Below, one piece after another: positions 39,876-49,477 of a DNA stretch of 64,000 nt (position 1 is the stretch's first letter; every line of letters starts with the position of its first letter). The notes under the pieces are model-generated. The model saw only the letters and a list, made by a program, of their open reading frames with translations, was not told where the DNA came from and searched no databases. This DNA comes from Cyanobacteria bacterium SIG28 (GTDB lineage: Bacteria; Cyanobacteriota; Vampirovibrionia; Gastranaerophilales; Gastranaerophilaceae). Made by a program: the position numbers and the translations under genes. The DNA lies in the NCBI GenBank assembly GCA_015152525.1, contig SUTU01000010.1:30447-94446 (forward strand), written 5' to 3'.

Positions 39876-40397
39876 TTATTTCATCAGTTTTGTATATCTC
39901 TTAGCCATTATGCCCAACGCCCATTTACCAAAACCTTTTATTGTCGGAATAGTAACACCTTGTTGTGAAGAAACAGCGCCGGTTTCAATTACGGCAAGTC
40001 TTTTACCCCAACTTCTTGGATATAATTCTTTTAATTTTTCACGAAAAGCAGTAACGGAAGATTCTACCATACTATGTTTTTCAGCCTTTACCATGTTTTC
40101 TCCGGTTTTTACTCTTAGATGAAAATAGTTTTTTAAAGCGTTTTTTTCACCACTGTCGTATAAAGCTTTTGCTGCAGTTGAGTCAATTAAAGCCTGTTCT
40201 CTTTGAGCATCTTGTAGTATTAAAAGTGCCTGAGATGGTTGTTTAATACCTTCTTGATAAAAATCTTTTGCAGGATAAACTGTTTCGTAATTCCATTCAG
40301 GACTCCTTGCTTTGTCTAAAAAATTGACAGCATGTTCAGCTACTTTATCATAATTCATTTTTTCAATTACTTTATTACTATTTATTCCTGAAATCAT
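39876..40397 (-). CDS. Uncharacterised protein
   Basis: 173-aa ORF, convergent to previous gene. Confidence 0.65.
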   Translation of the reverse strand: MISGINSNKVIEKMNYDKVAEHAVNFLDKARSPEWNYETVYPAKDFYQEGIKQPSQALLILQDAQREQALIDSTAAKALYDSGEKNALKNYFHLRVKTGENMVKAEKHSMVESSVTAFREKLKELYPRSWGKRLAVIETGAVSSQQGVTIPTIKGFGKWALGIMAKRYTKLMK

Positions 40398-40556
40398 AGG
40401 ATTTTTCCTTTACATAATACTACACAACAAAGTCAAAACATATCAAGATAAATAATTGCTTAAATTTATAACATTGTTTACAAAACTTAATATGTTATCA
40501 GAAAGATTGTTATTTATTTTGTGCAATAAATTGCACGCTATCTGCTGTTATCTTCG

Positions 40557-40733
40557 GGGGTAAATGAGGTTTCTAGTCTTGACCGACCTAAAAACCTGTC
40601 ATTCTCAGCCGAAGGCTGGGAATCCAGCTAATGTTAAAATAGCAGGGATAGAAAACATAACTCAAATAATTATCCTACCAGCTGGATTGCTTCGGGGGTA
40701 AATGTAATTGGCTGGTTGGTTGGAACTACCGGT
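40557..40733. repeat. Composite intergenic repeat: two TTCGGGGGTAAATG words, REPIN-like inverted pair, solo copy of the 53-bp unit
   Basis: CCGAAGgctggGAATCCAGCT ... AGCTGGATTGCTTCGG; gggggtaaatgtaattggctggttggttggaactaccggtc. Confidence 0.65.
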
Positions 40734-40743
40734 CTATTATTTT

Positions 40744-41775
40744 TTATGGTTTTATCAAATATTTAATAGCTTTACCTGCAATATGTTGTTCCATTGCGTA
40801 TTGCACTTTATCTAAAGGTAATGTATCAGTGATAAGTTTTTCAACTTCAATTTTTCCGGAAGCTATCAAATCCAATGCTTGTCTAAAATATTTTGGCGTA
40901 TGGTGAAAAACACTCATTAATCTTATATCGCCATAATGCATTTTTGTAGTATCAAAACTTACTTTTGAACCGGATTTGCAACCACCAAAGAAATGAACAG
41001 TCCCCCCAGGTCTTACTGTTGAAAATACAAGTTCCCAAATCTCAGGAAGTCCGACACATTCAATAGCAACGTCCAATCCTTTACTTTCGTCGGAAAATTC
41101 TTTGAATATTTTTTCCGGATTAGAATATTTTTTCAAATCCACTATTTCATCAACGTGCGCAAATTCTTCTGCCAATCTTAGTTTTTCAGGATTTCTACCT
41201 GCAACAATAACTTTGGCACCTTTAAGTTTTGCGACACGTGCAAACATCAAACCTATAGGACCGATACCAATTACACCAACAGTTTGATTAGGTTTTATAT
41301 CGGTTCTTTCAACTCCATGAACAACATTTGCCAAAGGTTCACAAAAAGCTGCTTTTTCAAATGATAAATTATTCGGTATGATAAGTGTGTTTTTCTTAAC
41401 AATTCTAGCCGGTACCACAATATATTCTGCATAAGCACCGTTTAATAAATTTAAGTTTTCGCAAAGATTGTATTCTTCACGTTTGCAGTAAAAACATTCA
41501 CCACAAGGTGCAGAATTAGCACAAACAACTCTGTCGCCAACTTTAACGTTATCAACATCTTCTGAAACTTTTTCAACAATTCCTGCAAATTCGTGCCCAA
41601 ATCCTGACGGAATATCTTTTATTAGAACAGGATGACCACGTCTGAAAGTTTTTACATCAGTTCCGCAAGTCAATGCCGCCTCAATCTTAACAAGAATTTC
41701 ACCTTTATCTAAGGGTTTTATCATTGTATTTTCGTATCTTATATCTTGTGGTCCGTAAAATAATACAGCTTTCAT
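40744..41775 (-). CDS. Zinc-type alcohol/polyol dehydrogenase (MDR family)
   Basis: ALTCGTDVKTFRRGH, GHEFAGIVEKV, CGECFYCKREEYNLC, VGVIGIGPIGLM. Confidence 0.9.
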   Translation of the reverse strand: MKAVLFYGPQDIRYENTMIKPLDKGEILVKIEAALTCGTDVKTFRRGHPVLIKDIPSGFGHEFAGIVEKVSEDVDNVKVGDRVVCANSAPCGECFYCKREEYNLCENLNLLNGAYAEYIVVPARIVKKNTLIIPNNLSFEKAAFCEPLANVVHGVERTDIKPNQTVGVIGIGPIGLMFARVAKLKGAKVIVAGRNPEKLRLAEEFAHVDEIVDLKKYSNPEKIFKEFSDESKGLDVAIECVGLPEIWELVFSTVRPGGTVHFFGGCKSGSKVSFDTTKMHYGDIRLMSVFHHTPKYFRQALDLIASGKIEVEKLITDTLPLDKVQYAMEQHIAGKAIKYLIKP

Positions 41776-41777
41776 AT

Positions 41778-42566
41778 CTAAACTTCTTTTCTTGGTAAAT
41801 TTCTAATTATTAATATTGCCAGTGCAAGTATTATTATACATACAGATACTATTATTGCAATCGGAATACCGTGTATGTACATAACGCTATCAATACGTAA
41901 ATTTTCTACAATAATTCTTGCTAATGAATATAAAACTAAATACAAAAGCGCAATGTTTCCGTCTTTTTTTGATTTATTGAATTTTATAACTAAAAATAAA
42001 ACAATAAAAATCAATAAATTTAATACGCTTTCATATAAAAAAGTCGGATGAAAAAATTCATAGTCATTATACGGAATCGGTCTGTACTGAGGTGCTATAT
42101 ACAATTTCCAAGGCAAGTCAGTAGGTAAACCAAAGGCTTCTGAGTTGAAAAAATTTCCCCACCGTCCGATTGCTTGAGCCAAAACTAAGCCTATTGATGT
42201 TACATCACAGAGTCTTAGAATAGACAATTTATGACGTTTTGCATATATAATTAAACCTATAAAACCGCCAAGAATAGCACCATGAATAGAAATTCCGCCA
42301 TGACGAATTGCGAGAATTTCTGTCGGAAATCTCATATAAAAATCGTAATTTAATAAACAGTAATATAATCTTGCACCGATTATTCCAAAAACTACTAAAT
42401 ATGGTGCTAAATCAATTACGGTATCTTTTGGATACTTAAAAAAAGTGGCTGAAATATGCTCAGAAACAAATGTTCCTATGATTATTGCAATTGCAAGTAT
42501 AACTCCGTAAAAGTATATGTGCAAACCAAATATGGTACAAATAATTTGTGAGTGTGCTTGAAACAT
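41778..42566 (-). CDS. lgt: Prolipoprotein diacylglyceryl transferase
   Basis: HGGISIHGAILGGFIG, AQAIGRWGNFFNSEAFG, PTFLYES; start revised to MFQAHS. Confidence 0.93.
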   Translation of the reverse strand: MFQAHSQIICTIFGLHIYFYGVILAIAIIIGTFVSEHISATFFKYPKDTVIDLAPYLVVFGIIGARLYYCLLNYDFYMRFPTEILAIRHGGISIHGAILGGFIGLIIYAKRHKLSILRLCDVTSIGLVLAQAIGRWGNFFNSEAFGLPTDLPWKLYIAPQYRPIPYNDYEFFHPTFLYESVLNLLIFIVLFLVIKFNKSKKDGNIALLYLVLYSLARIIVENLRIDSVMYIHGIPIAIIVSVCIIILALAILIIRNLPRKEV

Positions 42567-42567
42567 A

Positions 42568-43077
42568 TTACTTATCCGAATTTGATTCTGTACAGTCTTT
42601 AATAAGCTCTTCAACAGCTTCTTTGTCTTCAGCTTGAGGATTTAATTCTAAGTATTTTGCAAAATTTTCACTTGCTGATTTTTTCAAACTATCAGCTTTT
42701 TGTTGGTTTTCTTCCGTAACTTTTTTATCATCTTCTGTATCTGTTAATTCATCGGCGTATTCGTATTGAGCAACACCTAATGAGTAATAGAAGTTTGCAT
42801 AATCTGATTTAATCTGAATACCTTTTTGTAAAGCATCAATTGCTATATCGTATTTTTTTGCGTTAGTAGCTGCAATACCTAAATTGTAGTAAGTTTCATA
42901 AATTGACGAGTCTAAATCTATGCTTGCTTGCAAACGATTAACAGCGGATTCATAATCTCCTTTTTGCATGTATTCAGCTGCTTTGTTGTTAAGTTCTTGA
43001 ACTGCTATATTATTTATGCAAGCGGTTGAAATAACGGCTATAAACAAGACTGATGCAATTAGTAAAGCTTTTTTCAT
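42568..43077 (-). CDS. TPR lipoprotein
   Basis: Lipobox ISTAC; TPR repeats ETYYNLGIAATNAKKYDIAIDALQKGIQIKSDYANFYYSLGVAQYEY. Confidence 0.85.
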   Translation of the reverse strand: MKKALLIASVLFIAVISTACINNIAVQELNNKAAEYMQKGDYESAVNRLQASIDLDSSIYETYYNLGIAATNAKKYDIAIDALQKGIQIKSDYANFYYSLGVAQYEYADELTDTEDDKKVTEENQQKADSLKKSASENFAKYLELNPQAEDKEAVEELIKDCTESNSDK

Positions 43078-43277
43078 ATCTCTCAGATATCCTCAAATCT
43101 TTCAAATTACTGTAATTCTAATACAATTTAAAAATTAAAGCAAGTTTTGTAACATTAAAAGTTTTAAACAACTGTGCAATATGGATGATATTTCATTTAA
43201 ACTACTTGAAAGTTAGTGCTATTTTTTGTAGAATATACTTAGATAAATATATTTATTTAAGAAGAGGAATTATATTA

Positions 43278-45824
43278 ATGTTCGAACGTTTTACGGAAAA
43301 AGCAATCAAAGTTATTATGCTTGCTCAAGAAGAAGCTCGTCGTTTGGGACACAATTTTGTGGGAACTGAACAAGTTTTGCTTGGGCTAATCGGAGAAGGT
43401 ACCGGTATTGCTGCAAAAACTCTTAAATCTATGGGTGTTAATCTGAAAGATGCAAGAATTGAAGTAGAGAAAATAATCGGCAGAGGCTCCGGCTTTGTTG
43501 CTGTGGAAATCCCATTTACTCCACGTGCAAAAAGAGTTTTAGAATTGTCTTGGGATGAAGCAAGACAGTTAGGTCATAATTACATTGGCACAGAACACTT
43601 ACTTCTTGGTTTAATTCGAGAAGGCGAAGGTGTTGCTGCTCGTGTATTAGAAAATTTAGGTGTTGATTTAAACAAAATCAGAAGCAATGTTGTTAAGATG
43701 CTTGGTGATTCAAAACCTACAGCCGGTGCAGGTGCAGGTTCCGGTTCATCATCAGGCGGTTCATCTTCTTCTGCAAGCAAAGTTAAGACACCTAGTTTGG
43801 ATGAATTTGGTACAGATTTAACACTTGCGGCTTCTGAGTTAAGACTTGACCTTGTTGTTGGTCGTGAAAAAGAAATTGAGCGTGTTATTCAAATTCTTGC
43901 CAGAAGAACCAAAAACAATCCGGTTTTACTCGGTGAACCCGGGGTTGGTAAAACAGCTGTTGCAGAAGGCTTAGCAATAAGAATAGTTAACAGCGAAGTG
44001 CCTGATATTTTAGAAAACAAAAAAATCATTCAGCTTGATATGGGCTTATTGATTGCAGGTACTAAATATCGTGGTGAATTTGAAGAAAGACTTAAAAAGA
44101 TTATGGATGAAATTCGTCAAGCGGGTAATGTTATCCTTGTTATTGACGAAATGCACACTCTTATAGGCGCAGGTGCTGCAGAAGGCGCAATCGATGCTGC
44201 TAACATTTTAAAACCTGCATTATCAAGAGGTGAAATTCAAGTTATAGGTGCGACAACTTCTGACGAATACAGAAAATATATCGAAAAAGATTCTGCATTA
44301 GAAAGAAGATTTCAACCTGTAATTATTGAAGAACCTTCAATTGATGAAACCATTGAAATTATTAAAGGTTTAAAATCTAAGTATGAAGATCACCATAATT
44401 TAATAATTTCTGATGATGCAATTGTTGCGGCAACTAAATTATCAAGTAAATATGTTAATGACAGATTTTTACCGGATAAAGCGATTGACGTAATAGATGA
44501 AGCAAGTTCAAAAGTTCGTTTAAAATCTTGCACTCTATGTCCTGAAGGAAAAGAGCTTGATAGAGAACTTAAAGAAATCATCCGTGAAAAAGAAGAAGCT
44601 ATTAGAAATCAAGAGTTTGAAAGAGCTTCTGCTTTACGTGATGATGAAGCAAATATGAAGGAAAGAATTAGAGAAGTTTCAGAAGAATGGCGTCGTGAAA
44701 ATGATGCTAATAAACCAACTGTAACAGAAGAAGATGTAGCACAAGTTATAGCAATAATGACCGGTGTTCCTGTAACAAAACTTACAGAAGGTGAATCTGA
44801 AAGACTTCTAAAACTTGAGGATACTCTTCACAACAGAGTTATTGGTCAAAGTGAGGCTGTTGTTGCAATTTCAAAAGCAATCAGACGTGCAAGAGTTGGT
44901 TTAAAATCACCAAACAGACCAATTGGTAGCTTTATTTTCTCAGGTCCAACCGGTGTTGGTAAAACTGAATTGGCAAAAGCTTTGGCTGAAGCTATTTTCG
45001 GTAGTGAAGACAATATGATTCGTGTTGATATGTCAGAATTTATGGAAAAACATTCGACTGTGAAACTTATTGGTTCTCCTCCTGGTTATGTTGGTTATGA
45101 TGACGGCGGACACTTGTCTGAATTGGTTCGTAAAAAACCTTATTCAGTTATCTTGTTTGACGAAATTGAAAAAGCTCACCCTGATGTATTCAACATAATG
45201 TTACAAATACTTGATGACGGTCGTTTAACCGATGCTAAAGGCAGACATGTAAACTTCAAGAATACTGTTATCATTATGACATCTAACGTTGGTGCTAGTA
45301 TGATTACAACAGGAAGCAAGCTTGGTTTCTCTGCAAATGCTGATGATGCTAAGAAAGATAAATATGAAAAACTTAAAGATACAGTTAATGAAGAATTGAA
45401 AAAGGCATTCAGACCTGAGTTCTTGAACCGTATTGATGACATTATCGTATTCTCTCACTTGAGCAAAGAAGAAATAAGAGAAATCGTTGACTTGATGATG
45501 AAAGATTTGTTTAAACGTCTTTCTGAACGTGAACTTTCTATCGAAGTTACAGATGAAGTTAAAGATTATCTCGCAAAAGACGGATATAATGAAGCTTATG
45601 GTGCAAGACCTCTTCGTCGCTTGATTCAAAAGAAGATTGAGGATCAATTGGCGGAAGAAATCTTGACAAATGCTTACAATCCCGGTGATGTAATTCTTCT
45701 TAAACTTGATGAAAGTGAAGGCGAAGGTAAAGAAAAACTTGTTTTCGAACGCAAAGCCGGAGAAGAAAATCCCAGTGAAACTACAGATGAGTCTTCATCT
45801 GAAGAAATGCCTGTAGAAGGTTAG
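43278..45824 (+). CDS. clpC: ATP-dependent Clp protease ATP-binding subunit ClpC
   Basis: [64 protein letters not shown] motif; start revised from 43185. Confidence 0.96.
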   Translation: MFERFTEKAIKVIMLAQEEARRLGHNFVGTEQVLLGLIGEGTGIAAKTLKSMGVNLKDARIEVEKIIGRGSGFVAVEIPFTPRAKRVLELSWDEARQLGHNYIGTEHLLLGLIREGEGVAARVLENLGVDLNKIRSNVVKMLGDSKPTAGAGAGSGSSSGGSSSSASKVKTPSLDEFGTDLTLAASELRLDLVVGREKEIERVIQILARRTKNNPVLLGEPGVGKTAVAEGLAIRIVNSEVPDILENKKIIQLDMGLLIAGTKYRGEFEERLKKIMDEIRQAGNVILVIDEMHTLIGAGAAEGAIDAANILKPALSRGEIQVIGATTSDEYRKYIEKDSALERRFQPVIIEEPSIDETIEIIKGLKSKYEDHHNLIISDDAIVAATKLSSKYVNDRFLPDKAIDVIDEASSKVRLKSCTLCPEGKELDRELKEIIREKEEAIRNQEFERASALRDDEANMKERIREVSEEWRRENDANKPTVTEEDVAQVIAIMTGVPVTKLTEGESERLLKLEDTLHNRVIGQSEAVVAISKAIRRARVGLKSPNRPIGSFIFSGPTGVGKTELAKALAEAIFGSEDNMIRVDMSEFMEKHSTVKLIGSPPGYVGYDDGGHLSELVRKKPYSVILFDEIEKAHPDVFNIMLQILDDGRLTDAKGRHVNFKNTVIIMTSNVGASMITTGSKLGFSANADDAKKDKYEKLKDTVNEELKKAFRPEFLNRIDDIIVFSHLSKEEIREIVDLMMKDLFKRLSERELSIEVTDEVKDYLAKDGYNEAYGARPLRRLIQKKIEDQLAEEILTNAYNPGDVILLKLDESEGEGKEKLVFERKAGEENPSETTDESSSEEMPVEG

Positions 45825-45835
45825 TTAGTAAAGAT

Positions 45836-45874
45836 AAAAAAAAGAGGTTGACATTGCAGTCAACCTTTTTTTTT
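45836..45874 (+). terminator. Rho-independent terminator after clpC
   Basis: aaaaaaagaggttgacattgcagtcaacctttttttt. Confidence 0.8.
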
Positions 45875-45930
45875 ATTGCGTTAGCAAAAATATTTTTTTC
45901 GTGGTTTAGATTAGTTATAAGGAGAAAAAT

Positions 45931-46185
45931 ATGTTAAAAATAAATTCAGAGTCTACAACTTTTACTTCTAAAGTTACCAGCAAAAAACTTGCGGATCAAA
46001 AAATTGCAAGATTGTTGAAATACAAATTTGAACCTTGCGCAAATGTCGGTAAAGAATACTTTGAACCTTGCGGCACAAATGTAGGTAAAGAATACTATGG
46101 CAAGGTAGAACATCCAGTTGTATCATTGGGTGAAAAGGCCAATGAAGCAATTAATTTTTTAACTAAAAAGGCTACAAACAAATAG
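45931..46185 (+). CDS. Uncharacterised 84-aa protein with internal repeat FEPC.(N)VGKEY
   Basis: RBS aaggag; FEPCANVGKEYFEPCGTNVGKEYYG. Confidence 0.7.
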   Translation: MLKINSESTTFTSKVTSKKLADQKIARLLKYKFEPCANVGKEYFEPCGTNVGKEYYGKVEHPVVSLGEKANEAINFLTKKATNK

Positions 46186-46186
46186 T

Positions 46187-47110
46187 TTATACTAATTGCA
46201 GGTTTGTAATTTTTCGTCCGACTTTTTGTATAAGTTTTACGTCTTCTGAAGGTGTAAAACCTGTTGTGGTTAAGTAGTTTCCGACAATTGTTGAATCAAC
46301 GCAATGGCTAAAAGCTTTTTCAATTGATTCCAATGAAAGTCTGGATTTTTTGCCACCCGCAAGCCTGATTGATGAATTTGGACAAGCAATTTTGAATACG
46401 GCAAGCGTTCTTAAAACATTTTCTTCGTCAATTTTATCAATATAACTTTCAAATGGCGTATTCGGAATTGGTGTCAAGATATTAACCGGAATACTTTCAG
46501 GGTTAATTTCAGCAAGTTCCATTGCCATTTCTATTCTCTGTTCAATGGTTTCACCCATTCCTATAATAACACCACAGCATAACTCTATACCGTATTTTTG
46601 AACAAGTTTTACAGTATTAATTCTATCTTCGTAAGTATGTGTAGTACAGATTTGTGGATGATAAGATTTGCAAGTATTTATATTATGATGAAATCTTACT
46701 AAACCGTTTTGTGCTAATAGTTTAGCCTGTTCTTCGTTTAAAATTCCGATACTTGCACAACTTTTAATCCCTTCGGCATTTAAAGCCTTTATCATTTCTA
46801 ACATTCTGTCAAAATCACTTTCATCAGGTGTTTTTCCGGATGTAACAATTGCAACTCTGTCTGCGGAATTTTTAACACTGTCTTTAGCTGCATCTACAAC
46901 AGTTTGAACTTCTAATAGCGGATGGGTTTCTATTTCAGTATTATAATGTGAGCTCTGTGCGCAATAACGACAATTTTGAGAACATTTTCCTGTTCTTGCG
47001 CTAATTATTGAACAAAATTCGAATTCGTTCTTTAAGTATTTTTGTGCCTCTTTTAATAGGCTATTTAGTTCCATATTATAAAATTTTAATAATTCGGCTT
47101 TTGTGTACAT
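46187..47110 (-). CDS. bioB: Biotin synthase
   Basis: ISARTGKCSQNCRYCAQSSHYN, CASIGILNEEQ, HHNINTC, CCGVIIGMGET. Confidence 0.95.
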   Translation of the reverse strand: MYTKAELLKFYNMELNSLLKEAQKYLKNEFEFCSIISARTGKCSQNCRYCAQSSHYNTEIETHPLLEVQTVVDAAKDSVKNSADRVAIVTSGKTPDESDFDRMLEMIKALNAEGIKSCASIGILNEEQAKLLAQNGLVRFHHNINTCKSYHPQICTTHTYEDRINTVKLVQKYGIELCCGVIIGMGETIEQRIEMAMELAEINPESIPVNILTPIPNTPFESYIDKIDEENVLRTLAVFKIACPNSSIRLAGGKKSRLSLESIEKAFSHCVDSTIVGNYLTTTGFTPSEDVKLIQKVGRKITNLQLV

Positions 47111-47122
47111 AAATTATCTCCT

Positions 47123-47824
47123 CTAATATCCAACACTTAATCCTGCACATAGGTTTATAGATTGTCCGGTAACACCTTTTGCTTCCGGTGAAATTAAATA
47201 TTTTACCATTCCTGCAATTTCTGATGGTGAAACAAATCTTTTTTGCGGAATACAGTCTAAAATTTCTTCTTTTGAAAATTCACTTTCAATAATCGAAGAA
47301 TTACCTAAATCCGTATCTACCCAACCGGGATTTATTGTGTTAACAGTTATTCCGTATTCAGCTAATTCTAAGGCTAAAGCTTTTGTTGCACCTATTAAAC
47401 CTGCTTTTGTTGCTGAATATAAGCTTGCATTAGCCTCTCCCATTACGCCACTAATTGAACCTATGTTTATAATTCTGCCAAACCTGTTTGACTTCATGTG
47501 TGAAACAGCTTTCGAAATTAAATATAATGGCGCTTCTAGATTTAGTCTTGTTATATGTTCTATTTTTTCGGTATCAAAACCTTCCAAAATCGGTGCATAA
47601 ATATATTCTCCCGCATTATTTATTAAAACATCAATTTTGTTGTTTTCAATAAATTCACCTAAATTTACCATTCCGTCTATTGTTGCTAAATCCGCAACAA
47701 AATAATTTTGATACTGTTCTTTTAATAAATTTTCATTACGGGCAATAGCATAAATATTTCCTTCTAAAGATTCAGCAATAGCTTTGCCTATACCTTTTGT
47801 TGCTCCTGTTATAAGTATATTCAT
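47123..47824 (-). CDS. Short-chain dehydrogenase/reductase (FabG-like)
   Basis: ITGATKGIGKAIAESL, INNAGEY, SLYSATKAGLIGATKALALELAEYGITVNTINPGWVDT. Confidence 0.92.
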   Translation of the reverse strand: MNILITGATKGIGKAIAESLEGNIYAIARNENLLKEQYQNYFVADLATIDGMVNLGEFIENNKIDVLINNAGEYIYAPILEGFDTEKIEHITRLNLEAPLYLISKAVSHMKSNRFGRIINIGSISGVMGEANASLYSATKAGLIGATKALALELAEYGITVNTINPGWVDTDLGNSSIIESEFSKEEILDCIPQKRFVSPSEIAGMVKYLISPEAKGVTGQSINLCAGLSVGY

Positions 47825-47886
47825 AAAAAATATCTCCTTGTAGAATTATACCACAAGGAGATACTATTAAATATGTGTCTTGCATA

Positions 47887-48354
47887 TTACAAGAACTGTG
47901 CTTGGTAGACTTCAAAGGTAATAGGTGCTTGAGCGTTATTGGATTGATTAACTGAACCGAACACTCTTAATGCTTCACTTCTAAGTCCTGCAAAATATGC
48001 CATTGCTTGACCGTCAATAGCACTTTGGCTTAGTAATTTGATAGCATTGTTAAAAGCAGCATAATCTTTTTCGTAATCACCTGTTGCCTGAACGCCGATT
48101 TGTGCACACAAACCTGCCCAAGGTACAACTTTTTCTCCTTTCTGGTTTTCAATTTGGTTTTGTACCTGTTCAGAATACTCAGCATACATTGCCTTGTCTA
48201 ATTTTTTTAAATCATCTTTGCTTCCGGTTGGAGTAATGTTGAATTCATCAAAAGCTTCCTCTAGCTTGCGAGAGCTTGATGGAACTCTGCCAAGATAAGA
48301 GTAGATATTTGCACTGGTATAGGAATAAACTCCGTTAACTGTGAAATTCGACAT
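47887..48354 (-). CDS. Uncharacterised protein (sigma-28-like promoter P5)
   Basis: MSNFTVNGVYSYTSANIYSYLG...FNITPTGSKDDLKKLDKAMYAEY; start revised from 48366 GTG to ATG 48354. Confidence 0.75.
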   Translation of the reverse strand: MSNFTVNGVYSYTSANIYSYLGRVPSSSRKLEEAFDEFNITPTGSKDDLKKLDKAMYAEYSEQVQNQIENQKGEKVVPWAGLCAQIGVQATGDYEKDYAAFNNAIKLLSQSAIDGQAMAYFAGLRSEALRVFGSVNQSNNAQAPITFEVYQAQFL

Positions 48355-48382
48355 GACACACCTCACATAGTATATATAATGT

Positions 48383-48442
48383 ATATCGGCATAATTTCCA
48401 AAAACTTTAACAATTTGGGTAAAATTGTTACAATTCGTTACA
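48383..48442 (-). promoter_or_regulatory. Sigma-28-like promoter P5 with two TGTAAC boxes
   Basis: Reverse strand: TGTAAC at 48442 and 48432; TAAAGTTT 48409-48402; 11-nt spacer; GCCGATAT 48390-48383. Confidence 0.88.
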
Positions 48443-48600
48443 AATAAAAGGTGAAATGCCTGATTTTATTGACTTTTAAGTGATATACTTTGTGATATAT
48501 CAGTTTGTGCTTTTTATAAAAAATTTGTTCTCTTTTCTTGCAATTTTGAACATTTTTTGATAATATGTGCTTGTATACAGCGTAAAGAGGAGTTTTAATT

Positions 48601-49407
48601 ATGGGATTAATGTCCGGAAAAAAAGGTATAATATTTGGAGTTTCAAATACTCATGGTATAGCTTATGCTATTGCTCAACAATTACATGCAGAAGGTGCTG
48701 ATATAGCATTTACTTATGCCGGTGAAATAATGGAAAAACGTGTAAGACCTTTGGCGGAAGGTATGGATGCAAAGGTTATTATGAGTTGTGATGTTACAAA
48801 AGAAGACGAAGTTGCAGCTGTTTTTGCAGAATGTGAAAAAGTTTATGGCAAGTTGGATTTTGTAGTTCATGCAGTAGCTTATGCAACACGTGAAGACTTG
48901 ATGGGCAGATTTATTGATACATCAAAAGCAGGTTGGGATACAGCATTGGGCGTAAGTGCTTATTCTTTAGTTTCTATTTGTAAACATGCCGAGCCTATTT
49001 TGAATGAAGGTGCTTCAGTATTTGCTCTAACTTATTTGGGTTCTGAATATGTTGTTGCAAATTACAATGTTATGGGTGTTGCAAAAGCAGCTCTTGAAGC
49101 TTCAATGAGATATTTGGCAGCAGATTTAGGTAAAAAAGGTATCAGAGTTAACTGTATTTCTGCAGGTGCGGTTAAAACTCTTGCAGCAAGCGGTATTGCA
49201 GGATTTGGTAAAATGCTTAAAGCTGCAACAGCTAAAGCTCCTTTAGGCAGAAACGTTGCTTTAGAAGATGTAGGTAGAGCAGGTTTATATTTGGCATCAG
49301 ATTTATCATCCGGTACAACCGGTCAAATCTTGTATGTTGACTGTGGCTGTCATGCTGTTTATGCTTCATTGGATGAAATGGATCTAATTACAAAAAGCAT
49401 GGAATAA
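48601..49407 (+). CDS. fabI: Enoyl-[acyl-carrier-protein] reductase (NADH)
   Basis: GKKGIIFGVSNTHGIAYAIAQQL, LTYLGSEYVVANYNVMGVAKAALEASMRYLAADLG. Confidence 0.95.
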   Translation: MGLMSGKKGIIFGVSNTHGIAYAIAQQLHAEGADIAFTYAGEIMEKRVRPLAEGMDAKVIMSCDVTKEDEVAAVFAECEKVYGKLDFVVHAVAYATREDLMGRFIDTSKAGWDTALGVSAYSLVSICKHAEPILNEGASVFALTYLGSEYVVANYNVMGVAKAALEASMRYLAADLGKKGIRVNCISAGAVKTLAASGIAGFGKMLKAATAKAPLGRNVALEDVGRAGLYLASDLSSGTTGQILYVDCGCHAVYASLDEMDLITKSME

Positions 49408-49420
49408 TTCTTAGGTGTTT

Positions 49421-49454
49421 AACGGCGAATTTGCTTTGCAAATTCGCCGTTTTC
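49421..49454 (+). terminator. Rho-independent terminator
   Basis: aacggcgaatttgctttgcaaattcgccgttttc. Confidence 0.75.
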
Positions 49455-49477
49455 ATTAAATTTTAGGAGTAAATTTT

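Noticed and set aside
40398-40500. TGTAAACAATGTTATAA upstream of 39876..40397 as part of the same regulon
   Set aside because: No TAAAG or GCCGATA at the required spacing.
43185-43277. N-terminal extension of ClpC
   Set aside because: Canonical start MFERFTEKA at 43278 with RBS gaggaa; the extension covers the probable promoter region.
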